Shown here: piece after piece, positions 33,411 through 41,473 of the stretch | Numbering within the stretch: position 1 is the stretch's first letter | Layout of the letters: every line of letters starts with the position of its first letter | Source: an uncultured Clostridia bacterium | Lineage (GTDB): Bacteria; Bacillota; Clostridia; Christensenellales; CAG-314 | Direction: 5' to 3' | Assembly (NCBI GenBank): GCA_947570215.1 | Contig: CANOTO010000002.1 | Location: 124,001 to 188,000, forward strand | Length of the DNA stretch: 64,000 bases | Made by a program: the position numbers and the translations under genes | The notes under the pieces: model-generated | The model's database searches: none | Seen by the model: the letters and a program-made list of their open reading frames with translations, nothing else | What the model was told of the DNA's origin: nothing

Positions 33411-33490
33411 ACAACATAAAGTATAGTATCAAAATATATTCTACAACACTTAGTGTTGTTTGTGAAGTATTTTACAACATTTTGTGTTAA
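33411..33490. promoter_or_regulatory. Three helically phased ACAACA operator sites
   Basis: ACAACAT starts at 33411, ACAACACTTAGTGTTGT (a perfect 7-3-7 palindrome) at 33443, and ACAACATTTTGTGTTAA (a degraded 7-3-7 palindrome) at 33474. Spacings are 32 and 31 nt, close to three helical turns, so dimers bound at each would face the same side of DNA. The sites lie between the divergent Cys-containing gene and the XRE quartet. Binding by one of the quartet is inferred. Confidence 0.55.
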
Positions 33491-33515
33491 TCATTAAGTA
33501 CTTTTAAGGAGATGT

Positions 33516-33743
33516 GTGAAATTATCTATGGATATTAAAAAGCAGGTCGGTGAACGTTTGGCGCAAGCAAGAAAGCAAGCGGGATATACTCAAAAGCAAG
33601 TCGGAGAAAAACTAAATATACTTCAACAAGCTTATGCCCGTTTCGAAAGCGGTGTGTTTGAGTTAAACTACGAACAGATTATAACACTATGCAGATTATT
33701 TGATTGTTCCAGCGACTTCTTATTTGGTTTGTCCGATATTTAG
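33516..33743 (+). CDS. XRE-family regulator 1 of 4
   Basis: 75 residues from GTG 33516, which has AAGGAG 4 nt upstream; an in-frame ATG at 33528 is too far from it. It is a bare HTH_3 domain: KQVGERLAQARKQAGYTQKQ, recognition helix around LNILQQAYARFESG, and the terminal helix ITLCRLFDCSSDFLFGLSDI. There is no sensor domain. It is most like number 3 of the array (same V-G-x-R-L-x-Q-A-R-K and Q-Q-A-Y motif), so the array grew by duplication. Probable dimeric repressor of the operator region just upstream. Confidence 0.85.
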   Translation: MKLSMDIKKQVGERLAQARKQAGYTQKQVGEKLNILQQAYARFESGVFELNYEQIITLCRLFDCSSDFLFGLSDI

Positions 33744-33754
33744 AATTATATATT

Positions 33755-33973
33755 ATGATTACATTAGAAGAAATACAAAAAAGAATTGCGGAAGCGATTA
33801 CGCAAAGCGGAATGTCTCAAACCGCAATAGCCAATGCTGTTAACGTAAAGCCCACGCAGATTTGCAGCTATCTAAAAGGTCGCAAGATGCCCGCTTTGGA
33901 TACTCTTGCCAATCTTTGCAAGCTTCTGGACGTGGACGCAAACTATATTTTGTGTCAAGATAAGGTACTGTGA
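33755..33973 (+). CDS. XRE-family regulator 2 of 4
   Basis: 72 residues from ATG 33755, 11 nt after the stop of regulator 1; no strong SD, so translation may depend on reinitiation. The HTH is IAEAITQSGMSQTAIANAVN with recognition helix KPTQICSYLKGRKMPALD, then LANLCKLLDVDANYILCQD. This recognition helix differs from numbers 1 and 3 and resembles number 4 (T-x-I/V-x-x-Y), so two subtypes alternate in the array. Stand-alone DNA-binding domain; target unknown. Confidence 0.8.
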   Translation: MITLEEIQKRIAEAITQSGMSQTAIANAVNVKPTQICSYLKGRKMPALDTLANLCKLLDVDANYILCQDKVL

Positions 33974-33974
33974 T

Positions 33975-34190
33975 ATGACATTTGCGCAGGAAGTAGGTCA
34001 AAGGCTTAAACAAGCAAGAAAAGAGAAAGGTCTAACGCAAACACAAGCAGGCAAAGCAATAAATCAAGTTCAGCAAGCTTATGTAAAATACGAAAGCGGC
34101 ATTATACAACTTGACTACGAAAAAATGGCGAAACTTTGTAAGCTGTTCGACTGTTCCGCCGATTATCTTTTGGGTTTGTCGGAAATTTAG
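33975..34190 (+). CDS. XRE-family regulator 3 of 4
   Basis: 71 residues from ATG 33975, starting 1 nt after the stop of regulator 2, so likely coupled by termination-reinitiation. EVGQRLKQARKEKGLTQTQ, then INQVQQAYVKYESGIIQLDY and LCKLFDCSADYLLGLSEI make a complete HTH_3. Near-paralog of regulator 1, sharing the recognition helix QQAY and hence probably the same operator type. No other domain is attached. Confidence 0.85.
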   Translation: MTFAQEVGQRLKQARKEKGLTQTQAGKAINQVQQAYVKYESGIIQLDYEKMAKLCKLFDCSADYLLGLSEI

Positions 34191-34208
34191 AGTATTGCAG
34201 GTAACATT

Positions 34209-34430
34209 ATGATTGAACTAAACGACCAAGCTTTCAAAACAAGGTTAAAAGAAGAATTGGAAAACAGCAAACTGACTGTTAAACAACTCGCCGAAAAGAT
34301 AGGCGTTTCTCGCGAAATGGTTACTCAGTACTATACGACCAAGAAGCTGCCCAAGCTGGACACTTTCGTCAGAATTTGCAAAGCGTTAAACGTTTCCGCC
34401 GACTATCTTCTCGGTCTTTCGGATATTTAG
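34209..34430 (+). CDS. XRE-family regulator 4 of 4
   Basis: 73 residues from ATG 34209. LKEELENSKLTVKQLAEKIG, recognition helix SREMVTQYYTTKKLPKLD and FVRICKALNVSADYLLGLSDI form a single HTH_3 domain. Its recognition helix differs from numbers 1 and 3 and is close to number 2. Last of the array; the T-box promoter of valS starts only 14 nt after it, with no terminator between. No toxin, phage gene or target enzyme follows. Confidence 0.83.
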   Translation: MIELNDQAFKTRLKEELENSKLTVKQLAEKIGVSREMVTQYYTTKKLPKLDTFVRICKALNVSADYLLGLSDI

Positions 34431-34443
34431 AGCGCAATTTCGC

Positions 34444-34472
34444 TTGCCAAATTTTTACGCTTGCTATATAAT
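34444..34472 (+). promoter_or_regulatory. Promoter of the valS T-box leader
   Basis: TTGCCA, 17 nt, TATAAT; predicted start about 34479. Confidence 0.75.
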
Positions 34473-34478
34473 AAGCAG

Positions 34479-34935
34479 GTAAAAACGTTTTAGGCAAAAG
34501 ACCTTGTTTACCTGCCTTCAAGAGAGCGGACTACGGTGAGAATTCCGCAGGAAAGGGTATGCAACGGCGTAGTTTGCCGATGTTGACAGGGCGAAACGGC
34601 GTTTGCTTTGCAAGCGAAAGTAGCTTTGTTCGGGTAGTTCCGTTATAAGCTTCCAAGTGTTTTCGAGCGATTTGTCCGAAATAAGGCTGAACTTTTCCGC
34701 AAAGTCAGGGCATGTACCGAAGCTTTGCGCCCAAACGTGGCGGGGTGCGCGCCCGCCGAAAGGAAAAGACGCGCTTGTGTCAAGCGCAACCTAACAGTCG
34801 GACTTCGACGGAATACGTTTACAAGCGCAAAGCGACAGCGACCGCGCAGTAAACCCGTCGAACGATTGGTTCGAAAACAAAAATTAAGGTGGTACCGCGA
34901 TATAATTCGCCCTTTGCTTATGCAAAGGGTTTTTT
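34479..34935 (+). promoter_or_regulatory. T-box leader controlling valS
   Basis: The 3' part has AAGGTGGTACCGCG (34886-34899), the T-box that pairs with uncharged tRNA ends, then a terminator CCCTTTGC, four bases, GCAAAGGG with T run (34910-34935). The 5' part has AGAGAG near 34521 and GGTGAGA near 34535, the stem I bulge and loop motifs. A GTA valine triplet at about 34557 is a candidate specifier, not proven. At about 455 nt the leader is longer than most (200-300), with some 300 nt between stem I motifs and the T-box. A 9-bp GCAGGTAAA/TTTACCTGC stem opens it. Confidence 0.88.
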
Positions 34936-35055
34936 ATTTAACAGCGGTTGCGCGCTTTTAATTGTTACGGTATTGCAAAATAAATATAATAACGTCAATC
35001 GCGCCGGCTGCGTATGCAGCTTCTCCGCGTTTGGCAGTACAAGGAGTTTTACTAT

Positions 35056-37668
35056 ATGATTGACAAAACCTATCAACCAAGCAGCTTCGAACGTCGTCTT
35101 TATAAGCAGTGGATGGAGCGCGGCTACTTCACGCCGTCCGTCCACAGTGACGCGCCGCCCTTTTCGATGGTCACGCCGCCGCCCAATATAACGGGTCAGC
35201 TCCATTTGGGACACGGCTTGGACAACGCCATACAGGATACGCTCATTCGCTTCAAGCGTATGCAGGGCTACAATACGTTGTGGCTTCCGGGTACCGACCA
35301 CGCAAGCATAGCTACGGAAGTAAAAATCGTCGAAGCGTTAAAGAAGGAAGGTGTCGACAAGCGCGATCTCGGACGCGAAGGCTTTCTCGAGCGCGCTTGG
35401 CAGTGGAAGGAGCAGTACGGCGGACGAATCGTCGAGCAGCTCAAAAGTCTCGGCAGTAGCTGCGACTGGACGCGCCTTGCCTTTACCATGGACGAAAATT
35501 GCAGCAAAGCCGTCCGCAAAGCCTTCGTGCGTATGTATAAGGACGGGCTAATCTACCGCGGCGACCGCATCATCAACTGGTGTCCGCAATGCAAAACCGC
35601 GCTTTCCGACGCGGAAGTGGAATACGAAGAACGGGACGGGCATTTTTGGCATTACGGCTATACCACGCCGGACGGCAAGACGACCGTAACCTTTGCAACC
35701 ACCCGTCCGGAAACTATGCTCGGCGACACGGCAGTCGCCGTCAATCCCAACGACGCGCGCTATACTCACTTGGTGGGCAAGACGGTTGTCGTCCCCTTTG
35801 TCAACCGCGAAATCCCCGTTATTGCCGACGAATACGTAGATATGGAATTCGGCACGGGCGTGGTCAAGATAACTCCCGCCCACGACCCTAACGACTTCGA
35901 AGTAGGTCGCCGTCACAACCTGCCCGTTATCCGCGTGATGAACGACGACGGAACTATGAACGAAAATGCAGGCGAATTTGCCGGTATGGACCGTTACGAA
36001 GCGCGCAAGGCTATCGTCGCCCGATTGCAAGAAATGGGCGTTCTTCAAAAGGTTGAGCCTCACAAGCACAACGTAGGCAGCTGCTACCGTTGTCATACCA
36101 CCGTCGAACCTATCGTATCCAAGCAATGGTTTGTTAAAATGGAACCGCTTGCCAAGCCGGCAATACAGGCTGTAAAAAGCGGTGAAATCAAGTTCCACCC
36201 CGAACGCTTCGAAAAGACCTATCTCAACTGGATGGAGAACATTCGCGACTGGTGCATTTCCCGTCAGCTGTGGTGGGGGCACCGCATTCCCGTTTGGTAC
36301 TGCGACGACTGCGGCGCTGAAATCTGCGAAGAAACCGACCCTACCGTATGCCCCAACTGCGGCGGAAAGCATATCCGTCAAGACGAAGACGTGTTGGACA
36401 CATGGTTTTCCAGCGCGCTGTGGCCGTTCTCAACTCTCGGCTATTGCAGCAACAGCGACGATTTCAAGACCTTCTTCCCCACAAGCGTTCTTTCCTGCGG
36501 CTACGACATAATTTTCTTCTGGGTAGCGCGTATGATCTTCAGCTCGCTGTATAATACGGGCAAGGCCCCCTTCAAGGACGTTTTAATGCACGGCATAGTA
36601 CGCGACGAACAGGGGCGCAAGATGAGCAAGTCCTTGGGCAACGGCGTAGACCCTGTGGAGTTTATCGACAGGTACGGCGCGGACACCCTGCGCTTTGCCC
36701 TTATAAACGGCGTAGCTAACGGCTCGGATATCCGTTTCTCGCAGGACAAAATAGACGGTACGCGCAACTTTATGAATAAAGTATGGAACGCCAGCCGATT
36801 CGTGCTGATGAACTGCGAAGGCAAGACGTTGAAGGATATTTCAGCCGTCAAGCTGTCGCTTGCGGACAAGTGGATTTTGACCAAGCTCAACGACGTTATC
36901 CGTCAGGTTACGGAATTGCTCGACAAGTTCGAGCTGGGTATGGCAAGTCAGTGTATGTACGACTTTGTATGGAGCGAATTTTGCGATTGGTATATCGAGC
37001 TTACCAAGCCCGCGCTTTACGGCTCTGACGATAAGGCGCGTATAGATACCTTGTCGGTGTTGGCATACGTTTTGGACAAAATACTCAAACTTCTTCACCC
37101 CTTCGCTCCCTTTATAACGGAAGAAATCTATCAAGGTATGCCCGTTCATTCCGAAACGGTTATGACGGAGCGTTACCCCGAGTACGACGGCAAGTACTTC
37201 TTTGCCGACGATTGCAAATTGGTGGAAGAATTAAAGGAGCTGATAGCCAAAATCCGCAATATTCGCTCGGAGTACGGAGTCGCGCCGTCCAAGCGTATCC
37301 GCGCGTATGTACTTGCCTTCGACAATCGCATTACAGAGTGCGACGGCTATATCGCCAAGCTGTGCGGCTTGGAAGAGACGGTGTACGCTCCCGCGCCCAA
37401 GGGCGAGAAAACGGTCAAGGCTGTGTGCAGCGCCGCTGCGTGCGAAGTGCCTCTCGGAGATTTGGTAGACAAGGACAAGGAAATCGAACGTATAAACAAG
37501 GAATTGGAAAACGTAACTGGCGAGATTGCCCGCGCCAACGGTAAGCTCGGTAATCGGGGCTTCCTTGCCAAGGCTCCCGCAAACTTGGTAGAAGCGGAAA
37601 AAGCAAAGCTCGCCAAATACGAAGATTTGCGCAAGCAGCTTCAAGCCCGTTTGGACGAATTGTCGTAG
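35056..37668 (+). CDS. valS: Valyl-tRNA synthetase
   Basis: 870 residues from ATG 35056 with AAGGAG 9 nt upstream; the earlier in-frame ATG at 35014 has none. Class I signatures are HLGHG in PPPNITGQLHLGHGLDN and KMSKS in GRKMSKSLGNG. The editing domain (ATTRPETMLGDTAVAV, FGTGVVKITPAHDPNDFEVG) removes Thr-tRNA(Val), and the anticodon-binding and C-terminal coiled-coil arm (IERINKELENVTGEIARANG) end the protein. Four Cys in CDDCGAE and CPNCGGK suggest a zinc knuckle in the connecting domain. Regulated by the T-box just upstream, so made when tRNA(Val) is uncharged. Confidence 0.96.
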   Translation: MIDKTYQPSSFERRLYKQWMERGYFTPSVHSDAPPFSMVTPPPNITGQLHLGHGLDNAIQDTLIRFKRMQGYNTLWLPGTDHASIATEVKIVEALKKEGVDKRDLGREGFLERAWQWKEQYGGRIVEQLKSLGSSCDWTRLAFTMDENCSKAVRKAFVRMYKDGLIYRGDRIINWCPQCKTALSDAEVEYEERDGHFWHYGYTTPDGKTTVTFATTRPETMLGDTAVAVNPNDARYTHLVGKTVVVPFVNREIPVIADEYVDMEFGTGVVKITPAHDPNDFEVGRRHNLPVIRVMNDDGTMNENAGEFAGMDRYEARKAIVARLQEMGVLQKVEPHKHNVGSCYRCHTTVEPIVSKQWFVKMEPLAKPAIQAVKSGEIKFHPERFEKTYLNWMENIRDWCISRQLWWGHRIPVWYCDDCGAEICEETDPTVCPNCGGKHIRQDEDVLDTWFSSALWPFSTLGYCSNSDDFKTFFPTSVLSCGYDIIFFWVARMIFSSLYNTGKAPFKDVLMHGIVRDEQGRKMSKSLGNGVDPVEFIDRYGADTLRFALINGVANGSDIRFSQDKIDGTRNFMNKVWNASRFVLMNCEGKTLKDISAVKLSLADKWILTKLNDVIRQVTELLDKFELGMASQCMYDFVWSEFCDWYIELTKPALYGSDDKARIDTLSVLAYVLDKILKLLHPFAPFITEEIYQGMPVHSETVMTERYPEYDGKYFFADDCKLVEELKELIAKIRNIRSEYGVAPSKRIRAYVLAFDNRITECDGYIAKLCGLEETVYAPAPKGEKTVKAVCSAAACEVPLGDLVDKDKEIERINKELENVTGEIARANGKLGNRGFLAKAPANLVEAEKAKLAKYEDLRKQLQARLDELS

Positions 37669-37804
37669 TCGTGCCGCAAAGTTACGCTAATAGGGTACTA
37701 ATGCCGACGGAACGCATAGGATTTCACTTGCGGATTCGTCCGCGCGCAATTGCGTCGCTGTCGGCTGATATACAAATTATATAAATACAAAAGGAGAAAA
37801 TGAT

Positions 37805-38800
37805 ATGAACGTTTTAAGACTGCTCGCTGCCGAAGCGGGCGCGGAAGAACCCATAGTCGATCTTACGTTTTTTCAAAAACTGTGGGCTACAATCGTAACT
37901 TGGTTTATAGACGAACGCGGTTGGGTCAAGCTGCTGTGCTGCCTTGCGGTGGTGGTGCTGGGACTTATACTAATCAAGATTATTCTTGTCGTTACCCGCA
38001 AAATCGTCAACCGCGGCAAGCTTAAAGGAATCGCAGGTAACTTTATAGTAACTATACTCAAAATCATTTTGGTATTTATTTATCTTATCGCGATTATGCG
38101 CGTTTTGGGTATCGATACCTCAAGCTTCGTTGCTTTATTTACCGTCGGCACGTTGGCAATTTCCCTTGCCGTACAGTCCGTTATATCCAACTTCGCAAGC
38201 GGAATAATTCTTGTCACCAATCACCCGTTCAAGGAAGGCGACTTTGTGGAAATTGCAGGAATCTCCGGCACCGTGGAGAAGATTACTCTGTTTTCAACCA
38301 AACTGATAACTACCGATAATAAGGTTATTTCCGTTCCCAATTCGTCCGTATCGGGCGGCAACATAATCAACTATTCCACCGAAGAAAAACGCCGCGTAGA
38401 CCTTAAATTCGGCGTGGCGTACGGTTCGGATATCGACAAGGTAAAGCTGACTATTCAGTCCGTTTTAGACGAACACGAATTAGTGCTTCATGACGAAGGT
38501 TATACCGTTCGTCTTTCCGAGCAGAGCGCAAGCTCGCTTGATTTCGTATGCCGCTGCTGGACGAAAAACGCCGACTATTGGACAGTGTATTTCGACCTTA
38601 ACGAGCGTATGGTTAAGCGTTTCGAGCAGGAAGGCATTCAGATTCCGTTCAACACTTTGGACGTCAATATTCTTCCCGCTGCGCCCGCAGCCAAATTATC
38701 CAAAGCTCAGGACAAGCCGTCGTCGAAAGCGGCGTCGCCTGCGGCAAAGCGTTCGGGCAGTAAGTCGTCCGCCAAGAAGCCGACCTCCGATAAAAAGTAG
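37805..38800 (+). CDS. mscS: Small-conductance mechanosensitive channel, MscS family
   Basis: 331 residues with AAAGGAG before the ATG. Three membrane helices are followed by the TM3 pore motif FTVGTLAISLAVQSVISNFASG and the beta domain FKEGDFVEIAGISGTVEKI, then a C-terminal alpha/beta domain to about 295. The last 35 residues are a Lys/Ala/Ser-rich tail outside the family. The channel opens under membrane tension to release solutes during hypo-osmotic shock. N-terminal residues 1-35 include an amphipathic part before TM1. Monocistronic; terminator 85 nt downstream. Confidence 0.92.
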   Translation: MNVLRLLAAEAGAEEPIVDLTFFQKLWATIVTWFIDERGWVKLLCCLAVVVLGLILIKIILVVTRKIVNRGKLKGIAGNFIVTILKIILVFIYLIAIMRVLGIDTSSFVALFTVGTLAISLAVQSVISNFASGIILVTNHPFKEGDFVEIAGISGTVEKITLFSTKLITTDNKVISVPNSSVSGGNIINYSTEEKRRVDLKFGVAYGSDIDKVKLTIQSVLDEHELVLHDEGYTVRLSEQSASSLDFVCRCWTKNADYWTVYFDLNERMVKRFEQEGIQIPFNTLDVNILPAAPAAKLSKAQDKPSSKAASPAAKRSGSKSSAKKPTSDKK

Positions 38801-38885
38801 ACTTGGAAGCGTAAAATCGCTGCTACTATATAATTATAGCAAAGCGTAGTATACTATTACATACATAATATCATATAAATGCAAT

Positions 38886-38913
38886 AAAACCGCTCGTTTT
38901 GAGCGGTTTTTTT
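38886..38913 (+). terminator. Terminator after mscS
   Basis: AAAACCGCTC, five T-rich bases, GAGCGGTTTTTTT. Classic intrinsic terminator. The 38801-39072 gap holds nothing else recognised. Confidence 0.85.
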
Positions 38914-39072
38914 ACTGTTTTCCGTTATGTGCAGCATATCTAACCGTAGCTTGCAAAGGCGCGTTCGGAATTGCGTTCTAAGTTTATTTTTACGGTAACG
39001 GGGGTCATTTTATGCGTTCCGATATGGTGTAATACGCGTCGAAGACGGCGCGTTCATGTCGGCGCGGCGCAG

Positions 39073-39411
39073 CTAAAAGCCGAGACTTATCAGCAGCGCG
39101 CTATCTATTTGCTGCATTGTTTCCGGCGGAAGCTCGCCTATGCGTTCCTTTATTCGGCTTTTGTCTATGGTGCGTATTTGTTCCAGCAGTACTACCGAAT
39201 CCTTGGGCAGCGGCGAGTGCTCCTTGGTGAGCTCTATATGCGTGGGCAGCTTGGCTTTGGTCAGCCTGCTTGTTGTTGCCGCGGCAATGACGGTAGGGCT
39301 GTATTTGTTTCCCACGTCGTTTTGAAGCACGACGATAGGACGCACGCCCCCTTGCTCGCTGCCGATTACGGGGTTCAAGTCTGCATAATATATTTCTCCG
39401 CGTTTAATCAT
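39073..39411 (-). CDS. ndoA: MazF/NdoA-type endoribonuclease toxin, no adjacent antitoxin
   Basis: 112 residues with AAAGGAG 5 nt before [45 protein letters not shown] and [12 protein letters not shown] are MazF/NdoA signatures, with the conserved Arg, Gln and Thr of the active site region. It would cut single-stranded mRNA at a short site (UACAU in Bacillus). The antitoxin gene (NdoAI, about 93 codons) normally sits directly upstream; here 750 nt upstream contains no frame of that kind, only the 76-codon start-less remnant and the repeat region. Stand-alone ndoA occurs in some Clostridia with the antitoxin elsewhere, so autoregulation is not obvious here. Confidence 0.88.
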   Translation of the reverse strand: MIKRGEIYYADLNPVIGSEQGGVRPIVVLQNDVGNKYSPTVIAAATTSRLTKAKLPTHIELTKEHSPLPKDSVVLLEQIRTIDKSRIKERIGELPPETMQQIDSALLISLGF

Positions 39412-39489
39412 TTTCGCTCCTTTGTTCTTTTCGGACGCGTAAAGTTTGCAAGCGCTATTTTTTGCCGCCGCCGTTTTCGTTTGCCGCGA

Positions 39490-39722
39490 TTAAACCTTTT
39501 TCCGCCAATGCTTTAAGAACTCCCATTTGTAGACTATGTAATCGCTCGGCAAAACGTGCTTTTCCCGCGTAATGCTATTATTAACTTTCAGCTTCGTTTT
39601 ATACCTGCCGTCCGTGTATTTTGTTCTTTTGTCTGATCGGAAATTGGCGGTAATAATAACTCCGCCGTCTTGTTTTTTTGTCGCTTTACCGCCGAAATAA
39701 CGCTTGAATAATATGTCAAGCT
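39490..39722 (-). pseudogene. Start-less coding-like remnant upstream of ndoA
   Basis: On the minus strand an open frame of 76 codons ends at TAA 39490-39492 and is bounded upstream by TAG; it contains no ATG or GTG, and its only TTG lies near the 3' end. It reads like coding sequence with local codon style (YFGGKATKKQDGGVIITA and LPSDYIVYKWEFLKHW). Its 5' edge coincides with the first unit of the tandem repeat, as if the start had been lost there. I do not recognise the family. It could be a decayed antitoxin or unrelated gene; chance cannot be excluded. Confidence 0.3.
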
Positions 39723-40000
39723 ATGTTATAATAGTATACGAACAATAATTATCGACGTTTGACTACAAATAACTACTATTAATTATTCGCTATTACATCG
39801 TATCACGCGATAAGTTGTGTAATGTGCGTTAAGTTGGTTCGTGTACGATATAATAGTATATGAACAACCATTAACTGCGTTAATCTGCAACTAACTGCTA
39901 TCAGTTATTCGCTGTTACATCGTATCGCGTTGATGATTACTTATTGCGAAAAATATCGCTCGTGTGCGGTATAATAATATCGAATATAGCATTATATCGC
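39721..40000. repeat. Tandem repeat of about 122 nt with TATAAT boxes
   Basis: Units begin at about 39721, 39843 and 39964. The first two align along most of their length (for example TTATTCGCTATTACATCGTA versus TTATTCGCTGTTACATCGTA); the third keeps only the first 20-25 bases. Each carries TATAAT at the same place (39727, 39849, 39970), and two more TATAAT boxes follow at 40040 and 40132. Unit one also has TTGAAT 17 nt before TATAAT. The 752-nt gap 39412-40163 thus holds the ndoA upstream region, a gene remnant and this promoter-like array, and no RNA gene I can recognise. Confidence 0.65.
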
Positions 40001-40163
40001 ATTTGACGATGTCTTGCTTCTGCTGCCGACGAAAGTGCGTATAATCGGATAGGTTGTTATTTTTCTATCGTTTGGTTATTCGGATGACGGCATACTTTCT
40101 ATCGTTACGTTACGTTTTGTTGCGGCGCGATTATAATACGTTAAAATTATTGGAGTTTACCGT

Positions 40164-41318
40164 ATGAGTAATAAAAGAGTCGTGTTCCCTTTCGCCGAAG
40201 CGGGTATGGGACATATAATTCCTATGCGCGGTATTGCAGACGCATTCGAGCACAATTACGGCGACAGGGTTGATTGCTTACGTTCGCGCTTTTTTACCGA
40301 AAGCGGCAATGAGAGTCTCAAAGCGTTCGAAGAACGTATGTGCAATTCCGTAGAACGGCAGAATAAAGACAGGTCTTTCGGCTTCTTTATGACTGATAGT
40401 ATGAACTTTTGGGGCGCTCGCATATCCACTCGCAGCTCGGCGCGCTATTTGAAGTCGGGCGCGTTCGGAGCCGCTGTGCTCCATATGGACGAGCTCGAAC
40501 CCGACGTAGTAATAAGTACGCATTGGTCTACTAATTATTTTGCTTGTAAATGTAACCGCAAGCCTGCCACAGTGTTGTACTGTCCGGATCCGAGAACATA
40601 CCCGTTGTACAATTATCCCTGCGATTTGTTCGTTATTCCGTCGAGAATAGGCTATGCCGAAGCGATAAAAAAATATCGCCGCCGTTTCAACAAAAATAAC
40701 GCGCTGTACGTTCCGTACCCTATACGCCGCGAAGCGTATGACGTTTGCCCGGATAAGGAGGCTTTACGAGCGAAATTGGGCATAGACAATCGCTTTACCG
40801 CATTGCTTGCCGAGGGCGGATACGGCATAGGTAAAATGTCCAAAATTTGCCGTCTTGCCATAGAGCGCGATTTGCCTGTAAATATCATTGCGGTTTGCGG
40901 TAAAAACGAAGAGTTATACAAGGAGCTGTCCGCTATTGAAACCGTAGGTAAATGTCGCTTGATACCCATTGGTTTTACAAATAAAATACTCGATTACATA
41001 GCTGCTTCGGATTTGTTCTGCGGCAAAAGCGGCGCTAATATTTTTGCCGAAGCGTGTTTCTTCGGCGTTCCGCAAATCGCCACAAATTATTCCAGCGGAG
41101 TGGAGCAGCTTAACGGTGAATATTATGTAAATATGGTCAAGAGCGCGCTTAAAATATTCGATCCGGAAGACGTGGTTAATAAGATTTCTCAATTCGCCGA
41201 CGGTTCGTCCGAATACGACGCTCTGCTTTATTCCGCTCGGTCTTTGCGTTCCGATTACGGCGCCGACAGCTGCGCCGAGATAATATTTAATTGGCTTCTA
41301 TCTCACGGAAAATTGTAA
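40164..41318 (+). CDS. Glycosyltransferase of the GT28/MGDG-synthase-like type
   Basis: 384 residues with TGGAG 8 nt before the ATG. The N-terminus FPFAEAGMGHIIPMRGIADAF holds the Gly-x-Gly-His motif that starts MurG/Ugt folds, STHWSTNYFACK lies in the acceptor half, and the C-terminal domain has LLAEGGYGIGKMSK and CGKSGANIFAEACFFGVPQI, the sugar-nucleotide motif. It resembles the diacylglycerol glucosyl- and galactosyltransferases (UgtP-like) that make glycolipids anchoring teichoic acids. Expected at the inner face of the membrane with UDP-sugar as donor. No neighbour confirms the acceptor; a polyketide-type glycosylation is less likely. Upstream lies the promoter-like repeat array. Confidence 0.72.
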   Translation: MSNKRVVFPFAEAGMGHIIPMRGIADAFEHNYGDRVDCLRSRFFTESGNESLKAFEERMCNSVERQNKDRSFGFFMTDSMNFWGARISTRSSARYLKSGAFGAAVLHMDELEPDVVISTHWSTNYFACKCNRKPATVLYCPDPRTYPLYNYPCDLFVIPSRIGYAEAIKKYRRRFNKNNALYVPYPIRREAYDVCPDKEALRAKLGIDNRFTALLAEGGYGIGKMSKICRLAIERDLPVNIIAVCGKNEELYKELSAIETVGKCRLIPIGFTNKILDYIAASDLFCGKSGANIFAEACFFGVPQIATNYSSGVEQLNGEYYVNMVKSALKIFDPEDVVNKISQFADGSSEYDALLYSARSLRSDYGADSCAEIIFNWLLSHGKL

Positions 41319-41325
41319 AATACGC

Positions 41326-41359
41326 CGTCCCGTTTATTTTTTCAAACGGGACGTTTTTT
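41326..41359 (+). terminator. Terminator after the glycosyltransferase gene
   Basis: CGTCCCGTTT, eight bases, AAACGGGACG and TTTTTT. Strong. Confidence 0.88.
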
Positions 41360-41371
41360 ACGCCCCTATTA

Positions 41372-41400
41372 TTGACACCTAATAATAAAAATAGTAAAAT
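41372..41400 (+). promoter_or_regulatory. Promoter of lgt
   Basis: TTGACA, 17 nt, TAAAAT; predicted start near 41407. It follows directly on the terminator of the gene before, so lgt is an independent unit. Confidence 0.8.
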
Positions 41401-41473
41401 AATATATTATACAACGCGCGGTTTGTGTTTCGGGGCTGCCCGTTCTAAGCCGCGCCGTCAAGAAGGTGCCAAC

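Noticed and set aside
33516-34430. Prophage immunity region
   Set aside because: No integrase, antirepressor, replication or structural gene is near, and the capsid cassette lies 18 kb away.
39721-40000. CRISPR-like array of repeats
   Set aside because: Units are about 122 nt, imperfect along their whole length and without unique spacers of constant size; no cas gene is near.
41291-41473. N-terminal extension of Lgt
   Set aside because: It would cross the terminator and promoter between the two genes; TTG 41474 has an SD and gives the proper family start.
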